DNA from: Pedococcus sp.
Lineage (GTDB): Bacteria > Actinomycetota > Actinomycetes > Actinomycetales > Dermatophilaceae
Assembly (NCBI GenBank): GCA_025936615.1
Contig: JAICSZ010000025.1
Span: 1-11,851, forward strand
Length of the DNA: 11,851 bases
Direction of reading: 5' to 3'
Shown here: positions 1 through 6,515 of the stretch, piece by piece
How positions within the stretch are numbered: position 1 is the stretch's first letter
Layout of the letters: the number at the start of each line of letters is the position of its first letter
Notes under the pieces: generated by a model
Told to the model about the DNA's origin: nothing
Database searches by the model: none
The model's input: only the letters and a program-made list of their open reading frames with translations
Position numbers and translations under genes: made by a program

Positions 1-729
1 AAGTACAGCTTCGACGGCAAGGAGCGCCAGCTCTCGATCACCGAGGTACCCCTCCACAACGCCAGCCACGGCCTGGTCCGGTGGGCGCAGTGGGAGCTGG
101 TGCGGGTGCAGGCCGGCGAGTCCGCCGTCACCGTCCGGCACCGGCTGCTCCCGCAGCCGGGCTGGGAGGGCATCCTCCTCCTCGTCGTCGACTACTACCT
201 GGGCGAGACGGGTCTCCAGGTCAGCACCTCAGCAACGAACGTCGGCGACGCGCGGGTGCCCTTCGGCTACGGCGCCCACCCGTACCTCGCCATCGGCGAC
301 ACACCGCTGGCTGACGTCGAGCTCACCCTGCCCGCCGACACGGAGGTGCTCGTCGACGACCGCTCGATCCCCACGGGCACCGAGGCGGTCCGTCCGGAGA
401 CCGACTTCCGGCAGGGGCGGCGACTGGGCGACGTGCGTCTCGACACTGCATACACCGACCTGGCCCGCGATGGTGACGGCCGATGGCGGGTGACGCTCAG
501 CGGCCTCGCGAACCGCCCGCCTGTCACGCTGTGGGGTGACGAGGCCTTCGGGTGGACGCAGGTGTTCACGGCCAAGGGCGAGGACGACTTCACGGGGGGC
601 GTCCGCGGCATCGCCGTCGAGCCGATGAGCTGCCCGGCGAACGCCTTCAACAGCGGCGACGGGCTGGTCGTCCTCGAGCCGGGTCAGTCCTGGACCGGCA
701 CCTGGGGCATCAGTCCCTCTGCCGGCTGA
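1..729 (+). CDS. Aldose 1-epimerase (galactose mutarotase) family protein, 5'-truncated by the window edge
   Basis: The open frame runs from base 1 to TGA at 727-729, so only the last 242 residues are visible and the start lies outside the window. Aldose 1-epimerases interconvert alpha and beta anomers of hexoses such as galactose and glucose in the cytoplasm. The visible part has the family landmarks in order: NASHGLVR (residues 20-27), with the conserved His before Gly; GYGAHPYL (about 90-96), with the second active-site His; and GIAVEPMSCPANAF near the C-terminus, whose Glu (about 207) is the usual catalytic base. Full-length members are about 300 residues, so roughly 60 N-terminal residues are missing. 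Its last 46 bases overlap the end of the convergent MFS gene. The family is clear; the sugar is not, because many actinobacterial members have untested substrates. Confidence 0.9.
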   Translation, partial: KYSFDGKERQLSITEVPLHNASHGLVRWAQWELVRVQAGESAVTVRHRLLPQPGWEGILLLVVDYYLGETGLQVSTSATNVGDARVPFGYGAHPYLAIGDTPLADVELTLPADTEVLVDDRSIPTGTEAVRPETDFRQGRRLGDVRLDTAYTDLARDGDGRWRVTLSGLANRPPVTLWGDEAFGWTQVFTAKGEDDFTGGVRGIAVEPMSCPANAFNSGDGLVVLEPGQSWTGTWGISPSAG

Positions 730-2006
730 GCCTGCGGCTGCACCGTCACGCCGTTGACCATCGGGGAGATCCGCCGTTCCACGACCAGGGCCAGCGCCAC
801 CATGGCAACGCACCCGACGACGAGCATTGCGATGAACGCGCCGCCCCAGTGGTGGCCCAGCACGACACCGGCCACCACCGGTCCGAGGATGGTGCCCGCC
901 TGGAAGGCGCCGGCGTTGACCGCGTTGTAGCGGCCGCGCAGGTGGTCGGGTGCCAGGTCGTTGGTGATCGCCGGGATCGTCGGCTGGAGGAGGGTCTCGC
1001 CCAGCGCGAACAGGCAGTGGAACAGCAGCACGCCGACGACCGCCGTCGCGGTGCCGGGCACGAGCCCGGTCAGCCCGAGCACCACCCAGGACAACGCCCA
1101 CAGCGCGGCCATGACCAGCAGCACCCGGGTGCGCCGGCGACCGGTGATCCGGCCCAGCACGAGGAACTGCAGCGCCACGATGACCACGGTGTTGACGGCG
1201 AAGGCGAACCCGATCACCCCGGTCGAGACCTCGCTCACCTGGCGCGCGAACGCAGGGAACCCAGCCTCCATCTGGCCGTAGCCGACGAACACCCCGAGGA
1301 AGGTCAGCACCGTGACCCACAGGACCGCCGGGTCGCGCACGATCGCGAGGTAGGAGCCGGAGCCCTCGGGCGCGTCCTCGGGCACCTCGGCGCGACCGTG
1401 CACGTGGCGCAGCGGCCCGAGCAGCAGCCCGATCGGGACGAGCATGGTCGCGGCATCGGCGAGGAAGATCGTCGTGAAGGTCATCGGCCGCTGCACGTCC
1501 ACGAACAGGCCACCGACCACGCCGCCGACGCCGATGCCGAGGTTGACCAGCGCGAAGTTGATGCCGAAGTACTGCTGACGCGCCGGGCCGGACACGATCG
1601 CCGCAATGAGCGCGTTGAACGCCGGCCACGACACCCCGAAGTTGATGCCGAGGAAGAGGAAGGCCACCGCCACCACCAGCGGTGTCGTCGCGAACGCCAG
1701 GACCACGCACCCGACCATCTGGGAGGTGGTCGACCACAGCAGCATGCGCCGTGCGCCGACGCGGTCGGTCAGCGCACCGCCCGGTCCCGTGACCGACAGC
1801 GCCACCACGGCGATGAACGCCATGAGCGCGCCCGAGAGCCCCAGCGAGATGCCTCGGACCTCGTGCAGGTAGATCACGGTGAACGGCAGCGTCAGGCCGC
1901 GCCCGAGGGTCTGCACCGCCACCGTGGACAGCAGCCACCGACCCTCGGTGGGGAGGGCTGCCCAGAAGTCCCGGACGCCGTGGCCGGAGGTGGTGGACGT
2001 TCTCAC
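684..2006 (-). CDS. MFS transporter, DHA1-like (drug/small-molecule efflux type)
   Basis: A predicted 440-residue inner-membrane permease of the major facilitator superfamily, read from GTG at 2006 to TGA at 684. About 12 hydrophobic segments are visible. The loop between helices 2 and 3 carries the signature GALTDRVGARR (about residues 78-88), and the WPAFNALIAAIV and FGINFALVNLGIGVGG segments resemble MdtH-like proton antiporters. The frame stays open to 2213, but that stretch is Arg/Pro/Gly rich, non-hydrophobic and runs through a strong hairpin. I therefore chose the GTG that leaves a normal ~20-residue N-terminus before helix 1. No good Shine-Dalgarno sequence precedes it, but AACGAT ends 6 bases upstream, as a -10 box would for a leaderless transcript. 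Its 3' end overlaps galM by 46 bp. The substrate is unknown. By memory of the neighbourhood it may correspond to M. tuberculosis Rv0876c. Confidence 0.88.
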   Translation of the reverse strand: MRTSTTSGHGVRDFWAALPTEGRWLLSTVAVQTLGRGLTLPFTVIYLHEVRGISLGLSGALMAFIAVVALSVTGPGGALTDRVGARRMLLWSTTSQMVGCVVLAFATTPLVVAVAFLFLGINFGVSWPAFNALIAAIVSGPARQQYFGINFALVNLGIGVGGVVGGLFVDVQRPMTFTTIFLADAATMLVPIGLLLGPLRHVHGRAEVPEDAPEGSGSYLAIVRDPAVLWVTVLTFLGVFVGYGQMEAGFPAFARQVSEVSTGVIGFAFAVNTVVIVALQFLVLGRITGRRRTRVLLVMAALWALSWVVLGLTGLVPGTATAVVGVLLFHCLFALGETLLQPTIPAITNDLAPDHLRGRYNAVNAGAFQAGTILGPVVAGVVLGHHWGGAFIAMLVVGCVAMVALALVVERRISPMVNGVTVQPQAQPAEGLMPQVPVQD

Positions 2007-2242
2007 CGACCCATCGTTCCGCAGCCCACCGACAGCCCCAAACGAGTTTCCGCCCGGCCCGACTGCTCGCGTCCGCGGAGCTGCCCCGCTGGTGGGCAGC
2101 TCCGCAGACGCAAGACGGCCACGCGGCATACCGGCAGTGACCCGAACCGACGCGACACGAACCAAAACTGATTTGGACCCACGCGTTAGCCTTGCGTTGC
2201 GCGCAGGGCGCACCCAGGACGTTCGAGCAAGAGGTAGGACAA
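2007..2242. promoter_or_regulatory. Divergent intergenic region between MFS permease and cspB-like gene
   Basis: This 236-bp spacer must hold promoters for both divergent genes. It contains the hairpin at 2069-2111, the 15-mer GGCCACGCGGCATAC at 2117-2131 that recurs in the terminator stem near 6440, and a small AT-rich inverted repeat CCAAA-actga-TTTGG at 2162-2176 upstream of csp. I could not place a convincing -35/-10 pair for csp. The 5' leader of csp may be long enough for the post-transcriptional control common in cold-shock genes, but that is inference. Confidence 0.5.
2069..2111. repeat. 18-bp hairpin (17/18 paired, 7-nt loop) in the MFS/csp divergent spacer
   Basis: Arms 2069-2086 (GCGTCCGCGGAGCTGCCC) and 2094-2111 (GGGCAGCTCCGCAGACGC) are reverse complements with one mismatch; the loop is CGCTGGT. 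The hairpin lies 63 bp before the MFS start and about 130 bp before the csp start. Neither side has a T-run. It could be a leader attenuator for the permease, a regulator-binding site or an intergenic repeat. The sequence shows the structure only. Confidence 0.7.
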
Positions 2243-2638
2243 GTGCCCACTGGCAAGGTCAAGTGGTACGACGCGGAGCGGGGCTTCGGCTTCATCTCCG
2301 AGGACGAGGGCGAGGACGTGTTCCTGCACGCCAACGCGCTGCCCGCCGGGGTGACCACGCTCAAGGGCGGCACCCGCGTCGAGTTCAGCGTCGCCGAGGG
2401 GCGGCGCGGCACCCAGGCGCTGCAGGTGACGCTGCTCGAGCCGGCGCCGACGGTCTCGGCCGGCAAGCGCGAGCAGAGCCGCCAGTCGGCCGAGGACGTC
2501 GCCGTCATGGTCGAGGACACCATCAAGCTGCTCGACACCGTGTCCAACCAACTGCGCCGCGGCCGCCGCCCCGAGCGCGAGCACGCGACCAAGCTGGCGC
2601 GGGTACTGCGCGGCCTCGCCGACCAGATCGAGCCCTGA
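2243..2638 (+). CDS. Cold-shock domain protein with C-terminal helical extension (CspB-like)
   Basis: A 131-residue protein read from GTG at 2243. An N-terminal cold-shock domain (residues 1-67) has the RNA-binding motifs RNP1 (GFGFI, 14-18) and RNP2 (DVFLH, 25-29) plus the starting TGKVKWYD. Such OB-fold proteins bind single-stranded RNA or DNA and act as RNA chaperones in the cytoplasm. A charged, helix-prone tail of about 60 residues follows. Classical Csps stop near 67 residues; the extended form is typical of one actinobacterial class. The GTG is chosen because family homology begins there and GAGG (2231-2234) lies at a plausible ribosome-binding distance; an in-frame ATG at 2192 would add 17 unrelated residues. 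The stop overlaps the DUF3027 start by one base, so the two genes are probably cotranscribed and translationally coupled. Confidence 0.92.
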   Translation: MPTGKVKWYDAERGFGFISEDEGEDVFLHANALPAGVTTLKGGTRVEFSVAEGRRGTQALQVTLLEPAPTVSAGKREQSRQSAEDVAVMVEDTIKLLDTVSNQLRRGRRPEREHATKLARVLRGLADQIEP

Positions 2639-3378
2639 TGGCCACGCCCAAGAGCGACGCGGTCCTCGTCGCGGCGGTCGACCTCGCGCGCGAGGCGGCC
2701 GAGTCGATCGCCGAGCCCGGTGCCGTCGGCGAGCACCTCGGCATGGAGATGGACGACGAGCGCCTCGCCACCCACTTCTTCGCGTGCACGGCCCGCGCCT
2801 ACCCCGGCTGGCGGTGGGCGATCACGGTCGCCCGGGTGCCGCGCGGCAAGACCGCGACGGTGTGCGAGACCAACCTCGTGCCCGGTGACGGTGCGCTGTT
2901 GTCACCGCCATGGCTCCCGTATGCCGATCGGCTGGCTCCCGGGGACCTCGGCGCCGGGGACGTGCTCCCGTTCAAGGCGGACGACCCGCTGCTGGAGCCC
3001 GGGTTCGAGGCCACCGGCGACGAGGACGTCGACGAGATGGCGGAGTTCGAGCTGGGGCTCGGGCGTCGACGGGTGCTGTCGGCAGAGGGGCGCGAGGCAG
3101 CCGCCCAGCGCTGGTACGACGGCGACAGCGGCCCGCACTCCGACGTCGCCGAGAAGGCGCCGGCGCCGTGCTCGACGTGTGGCTACTTCCTCCCGATGGC
3201 AGGTGCACTCCGGTCTTTTTTCGGCGTGTGCGCCAACGCCTGGTCTCCCTCCGACGGTCGCGTCGTGAGCCTTGACCACGGCTGCGGCGCGCACTCCGAG
3301 GTGGACGCCCCCGAGCCCGAGCCGCTGACCGCGGCCCCCGAGCCCATCATCGACGAGGTCGCCTACGACCTGGTCTGA
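2638..3378 (+). CDS. DUF3027 family protein with a four-cysteine cluster
   Basis: A 246-residue soluble protein starting at ATG 2638, whose A is the last base of the csp TGA. It resembles the actinobacterial DUF3027 family, which has no established function. The N-terminal part contains THFFACTARAYPGWRWAITVARVPR (about 45-69), a likely conserved core. The acidic middle (about 115-140) is probably flexible. A C-terminal cluster CSTC-x16-C-x17-CGAH (Cys178, Cys181, Cys198, Cys216, with His214 and His219 nearby) looks like a zinc-binding fold. Coupling to a cold-shock gene suggests a role in nucleic-acid or translation biology, but this is only guilt by association. By memory it may correspond to M. 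tuberculosis Rv0877. The ending, rich in Pro, Glu and Ala, is likely disordered. Confidence 0.85.
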   Translation: MATPKSDAVLVAAVDLAREAAESIAEPGAVGEHLGMEMDDERLATHFFACTARAYPGWRWAITVARVPRGKTATVCETNLVPGDGALLSPPWLPYADRLAPGDLGAGDVLPFKADDPLLEPGFEATGDEDVDEMAEFELGLGRRRVLSAEGREAAAQRWYDGDSGPHSDVAEKAPAPCSTCGYFLPMAGALRSFFGVCANAWSPSDGRVVSLDHGCGAHSEVDAPEPEPLTAAPEPIIDEVAYDLV

Positions 3379-3388
3379 CCCGCCCCGC

Positions 3389-3464
3389 CCCCGGGCAAAA
3401 CGGGACTTGCGTCCCAGAACGGGGGTAACAGCGCCAGGGTTTGCGACGCAACCGCCGTTTCTCG
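3389..3464 (+). repeat. Palindromic intergenic repeat, copy C
   Basis: One of three related ~76-bp elements. Its left 31 bases match the reverse complement of copy B at about 25 positions (shared core GCAAAACGGG..TTGCGT), and its right 22 bases at about 18 (GCAAC.GCCGTTTC). The middle has diverged and is one base shorter. The ends are imperfect inverted repeats of an AAACGG..GTTGCG arm. It lies between the DUF3027 stop and the DUF559 gene, where it could also serve as a terminator. Confidence 0.7.
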
Positions 3465-3562
3465 TGGTGTCCGTCCACAGCCATCGACCCGGCTCCGAGG
3501 CTGTCCACACGTCCATCGCCCGGTGATGGAGCCGGCCCGACGGACCAGACCACGCTTCGGGC
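3465..3562 (+). promoter_or_regulatory. Upstream region of the DUF559 gene with TCCACA repeats and inverted repeats
   Basis: TCCACA occurs at 3474-3479 and 3504-3509, spaced 30 bp (about three helical turns), with a related GTCCATCG at 3511-3518. ACAGCC (3477-3482) pairs with GGCTGT (3499-3504), and CCGGCTCC (3489-3496) with GGAGCCGG (3528-3535). CACGCT ends 6 bases before the ATG, where a leaderless -10 box would sit, and no Shine-Dalgarno sequence is visible. The function is inferred only from position. Confidence 0.4.
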
Positions 3563-4483
3563 ATGGACTCACAGGCGATGGCGCTCATGACGGCGCAAGG
3601 TGATGTCGTCGCGGCAGGCCAGCTGCGCGCCCTCGGCATTCGGTCGGGCGACGTCAGGGGCTGGGTGCGGGACGAGGAGCTCGTGCGGGTGCGCCGCGCG
3701 GCATTCGTCGATGCCGGGGCCTGGGCTGGTGCGACCGTGGACGAGCGTTATCGGTTGCGGGTCATGGCCGTGATGCGGTCGCGCGAGGCGCTGGAGTCCG
3801 CCAGCCACCACTCGGCACTTGCCCTCCACCGGCTCCCCTTGTGGCACGTGGACCGCGAGCTGGTCATCGTGACGGCCGACGTCGAGGAGACCACGACGAC
3901 GAGCGGCCTCCGGGTCACACCACTGCGACGACTCGTGTCCCCGACCGACGTGGACGGACTCAGTGCCCTCTGCATCGCCGATGCGGTCGTCACCGCCGGT
4001 TCCGTGTGCGTCGAGGCTGGCGTCGTCGCGGGTGATGCGGCCATCCACGAGGGCCGGTGCTCCCTCGAGCAGGTCAGGGAGTCTGCCAGGCGCCTCGGTC
4101 CGACGCTCAGGGGGCGAGCCCGCCTGCGCCGGGTGCTCGCCAACCTCGACGGCCGCGCCGAGTCGCCCGGTGAGAGCCGGACGCGGCTGGTGCTGGCCGC
4201 TCTGGGCCTGCCTGCGGAGCCGCAGGTGGTCGTCCGGGACGAGAGGGGCATCGTGGTCGCACGGGTCGACTTCATGGTCGGCGGCCGGGTGGTGGTGGAG
4301 TTCGACGGCGCGGTCAAGTACGGGGGAGACGGCGGGACAGCGGCCCTGGTGGCGGAGAAGGCGCGCGAGGACCGGCTCCGCGCACTCGGCTACGAGGTCG
4401 TCCGCATCAGCTGGGACGAGCTGGCGCGTCCGGAGCTGGCCCTGGCTCGGGTCCGTGCCGCGCTGGCCCGGCGCGCGGCGTGA
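3563..4483 (+). CDS. DUF559 (Vsr-like PD-(D/E)XK nuclease fold) protein with N-terminal AbiEi-like winged helix
   Basis: A 306-residue protein. The N-terminus (about 10-60, with VAAGQLRALGIRSGDVRGWVRDEELVRVRR) resembles the winged-helix DNA-binding domain of AbiEi-type antitoxin-like proteins. The C-terminus (about 200-300) resembles DUF559, related to very-short-patch-repair endonucleases: GESRTR (Glu204), VDF (Asp236), VVEFDGAVKYG (Glu246, Lys252), then AREDRLRALGYEVVRISWDEL. Acidic residues and a Lys that could form a PD-(D/E)XK metal site are present, but activity is unproven for this family. It stands alone with no partner toxin, methylase or helicase beside it. The ATG at 3563 leaves a complete winged helix; in-frame ATGs at 3578 and 3587 are alternatives. 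Copies C and A of the intergenic repeat flank it in the same direction, consistent with gain by transfer. Confidence 0.75.
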   Translation: MDSQAMALMTAQGDVVAAGQLRALGIRSGDVRGWVRDEELVRVRRAAFVDAGAWAGATVDERYRLRVMAVMRSREALESASHHSALALHRLPLWHVDRELVIVTADVEETTTTSGLRVTPLRRLVSPTDVDGLSALCIADAVVTAGSVCVEAGVVAGDAAIHEGRCSLEQVRESARRLGPTLRGRARLRRVLANLDGRAESPGESRTRLVLAALGLPAEPQVVVRDERGIVVARVDFMVGGRVVVEFDGAVKYGGDGGTAALVAEKAREDRLRALGYEVVRISWDELARPELALARVRAALARRAA

Positions 4484-4490
4484 CGCGACA

Positions 4491-4566
4491 CCCCAGCAAC
4501 ACGGGGGTTGGCGCGCAAAACTGTCAGCCGCTGCCCCCGTTTCGCGCGCGCAACTGCCGTTTTGCC
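4491..4566 (+). repeat. Palindromic intergenic repeat, copy A
   Basis: Bases 4501-4566 align without gaps to the reverse complement of 11212-11277 at 48 of 66 positions. They share exact blocks ACGGGGGTTG, GTCAGCCG and CGCGCAACTGCCGTTT (one ambiguous boundary). The ten bases before 4501 extend the match at 7 of 10. Ends form an imperfect inverted repeat (ACGGGGGTTG against CAACTGCCGT), and an inner pair GCGCGCAAAAC / CGTTTCGCGCGC nests inside. It sits between the convergent DUF559 and DUF2530 genes, so it may also terminate transcription from both sides. Confidence 0.75.
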
Positions 4567-4584
4567 GGGGGAGGGGGCGGCCGG

Positions 4585-4833
4585 TCAGGCGTCGGAGGCG
4601 TTGCCGCGTCCTCGCCTGATGTAGGCGAGGCCGAGCGCCCCGATCGCCACACCCGCGACGCAGGTCCACGGCCACCAGTGCCGGTCGCCCTCGTGCAGGG
4701 CCGGGACGGCCAGGGCCACGACCAACGCCACCACCCAGGCCACCGAACCCCAGAGGGCGACCCGGGCGGAGCTGACCGCGAGCGGCTGGAGCGGCTCAGC
4801 CTCCACCGCCCCCGGCGTCGACGAATCGGTCAT
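4585..4833 (-). CDS. DUF2530 family small membrane protein
   Basis: An 82-residue protein from ATG at 4833. After an ~24-residue polar N-terminus come two hydrophobic helices, about residues 25-45 and 53-72, joined by a short loop with HEGDRHWWPW and ending in AYIRRGRG. This length, the PL.V...RV start and the W-rich loop followed by a GLGLAY-type helix match the actinobacterial DUF2530 family, which has no known function. The gene is divergent from the purine permease, 52 bp away, an arrangement I recall as common in Actinobacteria; it may correspond to M. tuberculosis Rv0879c. TACGCT ends exactly 6 bases upstream of the ATG, suggesting a leaderless mRNA. The positive residues after helix 2 suggest that both ends face the cytoplasm. 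Confidence 0.82.
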   Translation of the reverse strand: MTDSSTPGAVEAEPLQPLAVSSARVALWGSVAWVVALVVALAVPALHEGDRHWWPWTCVAGVAIGALGLAYIRRGRGNASDA

Positions 4834-4885
4834 GTCGCCAGCGTATCTGCCGGTCTGGGGGCCTGCGCGGCCCTACTGTGCTGCC
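4834..4885. promoter_or_regulatory. Divergent promoter region with two leaderless -10 boxes
   Basis: Only 52 bp separate the two start codons. On the plus strand TACTGT (4874-4879) ends 6 bases before the ATG at 4886. On the minus strand TACGCT (complement of 4840-4845) ends 6 bases before the ATG at 4833. Both fit the TAnnnT pattern at the distance that puts the first transcribed base at or next to the A of ATG. Neither gene has a Shine-Dalgarno sequence, and no clear -35 boxes are visible. Confidence 0.5.
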
Positions 4886-6394
4886 ATGGCAAAGCCCTCG
4901 TCACCACCGCGCACCCAGACTGCGGCAGCTCCCGCCCCCCGCAACGGCCTCGACCGGTTCTTCGCGATCTCCGAGCGGGGCTCCTCGCTCGGTCGCGAGG
5001 TCCGCGGAGGCCTGGTCACCTTCTTCACGATGGCCTACATCGTGGTGCTCAACCCGCTGATCATCGGCACCCAGCAGGACGGCACCGGCAAGTTCCTCGG
5101 CGGGGGCGACGTCCCCCACGCGATCACGATGGTCGCGGCCGCCACCGCCCTCGTCGCCGGCGTCATGACCATCCTGATGGGCGTCGTCGCGAACTACCCG
5201 CTGGCGCTCGCCACCGGTCTGGGGCTGAACGCGTTCGTGACCTTCGGCATCGCCAAGCTGCCAGAGGTGACCTGGGCGGACGCGATGGGGTTGATCGTGC
5301 TGGAGGGCATCATCATCACCGTCCTGGTGCTGACCGGCTTCCGGCAAGCCGTGTTCAAGGCCATCCCGGGCCAGCTCAAGACCGCGATCTCGGTGGGCAT
5401 CGGCCTGTTCATCACCATCATCGGGCTCGTCGACTCCGGCTTCGTGCGCAAGCCGGCCTCGGGACCGGTCCCCGTCGAGCTCGGCATCGGCGGCTTCCTC
5501 AACGGCTGGCCGATGCTCGTCTTCGTCATCGGGCTGCTCGCGATCATCATCATGATGGTCAAGAAGGTCAGGGGCGCGATCCTCTACGGCATCATCGGCG
5601 CGACCGTCCTCGCGGTCATCGTCGAGGCGATCGGCAAGATCGGCGGCCAGACCGACGCCACCGGCAAGGTCGTCAACCCGGCAGGATGGGGCCTGAACGT
5701 CCCCCAGCTGCCCGACAAGGTCGTCGACCTGCCCGACTTCGGGCTGCTGGGGCACTTCTCGCTCTTCGGGTCCTTCTCCAAGATCGGCGTCATCGCCGCG
5801 ATCCTGCTCGTGTTCACCCTGCTCCTCGCAGACTTCTTCGACACGATGGGGACGATGGTCGCGATCGGTGCCGAGGCCAAGCTGCTCGACAGCCACGGCA
5901 ACCCGCCGAACTCCGACAAGATCCTGCTCGTGGACTCCGTGGCGGCGATGGCCGGTGGTGCCGCCTCGGTCTCCTCGAACACCTCGTACATCGAGTCCGC
6001 GTCCGGTGTCGGCGAGGGCGCCCGCACCGGACTGGCCTCCGTGGTGACCGGCGTGATGTTCCTGCTGGCCACAGTCCTGGCGCCACTGGTCAAGGTCGTC
6101 CCCTACGAAGCGGCCACACCAGCGCTCGTGGTGGTCGGCTTCCTGATGATGCAGCAGGTCAAGGGCATCGACTGGGACGACCTCGAGATCGCCGTCCCGG
6201 CGTTCCTCACCATCGTGCTCATGCCGTTCACGTACTCGATCACGGCGGGCATCGGCGCCGGCTTTGTCGTCTACACGGTCATCAAGGTCGTGCGCGGCAA
6301 GGCGAACCAGATCCACTGGCTGCTCTGGGTGGTGGCGGCCCTGTTCGTGGTCTACTTCGCGATCACGCCGGTCAAGGAGCTGTTCGGCGTCTGA
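4886..6394 (+). CDS. NCS2/AzgA-type purine (guanine/hypoxanthine/adenine) permease
   Basis: A 502-residue membrane protein of the nucleobase:cation symporter 2 group, AzgA (PbuG/PbuO-like) branch, which imports purine bases with protons. About 14 hydrophobic segments are visible. Diagnostic stretches are FFTMAYIVVLNP (about 49-60), the NYPLALATGLGLNAFVTF helix and the half-helix signature SSNTSYIESASGVGEGARTGL (from residue 363), in which Glu370 corresponds to the conserved substrate-site acid; LLADFFDTMGTM lies just before it. The ATG at 4886 is preferred over an in-frame ATG at 4832, which would overlap the divergent DUF2530 gene and add 18 unrelated residues. A 20-bp perfect hairpin follows the stop. 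Which purine it carries cannot be read from the sequence. Confidence 0.92.
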   Translation: MAKPSSPPRTQTAAAPAPRNGLDRFFAISERGSSLGREVRGGLVTFFTMAYIVVLNPLIIGTQQDGTGKFLGGGDVPHAITMVAAATALVAGVMTILMGVVANYPLALATGLGLNAFVTFGIAKLPEVTWADAMGLIVLEGIIITVLVLTGFRQAVFKAIPGQLKTAISVGIGLFITIIGLVDSGFVRKPASGPVPVELGIGGFLNGWPMLVFVIGLLAIIIMMVKKVRGAILYGIIGATVLAVIVEAIGKIGGQTDATGKVVNPAGWGLNVPQLPDKVVDLPDFGLLGHFSLFGSFSKIGVIAAILLVFTLLLADFFDTMGTMVAIGAEAKLLDSHGNPPNSDKILLVDSVAAMAGGAASVSSNTSYIESASGVGEGARTGLASVVTGVMFLLATVLAPLVKVVPYEAATPALVVVGFLMMQQVKGIDWDDLEIAVPAFLTIVLMPFTYSITAGIGAGFVVYTVIKVVRGKANQIHWLLWVVAALFVVYFAITPVKELFGV

Positions 6395-6412
6395 GGCTCG
6401 AACCGCAACGAC

Positions 6413-6457
6413 CACGTATGCCGCGTGGCCCCGTGAGGGGGCCACGCGGCATACGTG
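6413..6457 (+). terminator. Strong hairpin terminator after the purine permease gene
   Basis: Arms 6413-6432 and 6438-6457 are perfect 20-bp reverse complements with loop GTGAG. It lies 19 bp after the permease stop and before the marR promoter. There is no U-tract, which is common for strong actinobacterial terminator hairpins. The right arm carries GGCCACGCGGCATAC, repeated at 2117-2131, and CGCGGCATACGTG, repeated at 11203-11215. Confidence 0.75.
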
Positions 6458-6515
6458 TGGGTCTCGTCCCATCTCGGTGAGATGCCTGCACAGGGTTGGC
6501 TTCCGGGATACGGAA

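Noticed and set aside
2007..2213. A 69-residue N-terminal extension of the MFS permease
   Set aside because: It lacks hydrophobic or family-like sequence, runs through the 2069-2111 hairpin and would leave no room for the divergent csp promoter.
229..2775. An 848-codon minus-strand open frame covering galM, the MFS gene and csp
   Set aside because: It is antisense or out of frame to three recognisable genes, and its Arg/Pro/Gly/Asp-rich translation has no domain; long empty frames are expected at this GC content.
3563..4483. A full toxin-antitoxin or restriction system around the DUF559 gene
   Set aside because: No toxin, methyltransferase, helicase or specificity gene lies beside it; the neighbours are DUF3027 and DUF2530, which belong to the conserved neighbourhood.
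3389..4566. Repeats C and A as part of a CRISPR array
   Set aside because: The copies are 1.1 kb apart, imperfect and flank a gene; there are no regular spacers and no cas genes.
4480..6480. A 666-codon plus-strand frame across the purine permease
   Set aside because: The permease frame shows clear AzgA motifs; this one is Arg/His/Pro-rich shadow coding.
6470..6484. CATCTC-ggt-GAGATG as a second operator upstream of marR
   Set aside because: It is a short perfect 6-bp stem, but it lies outside the probable promoter and shares nothing with the ATACTTAGCA operator; chance is a sufficient explanation.
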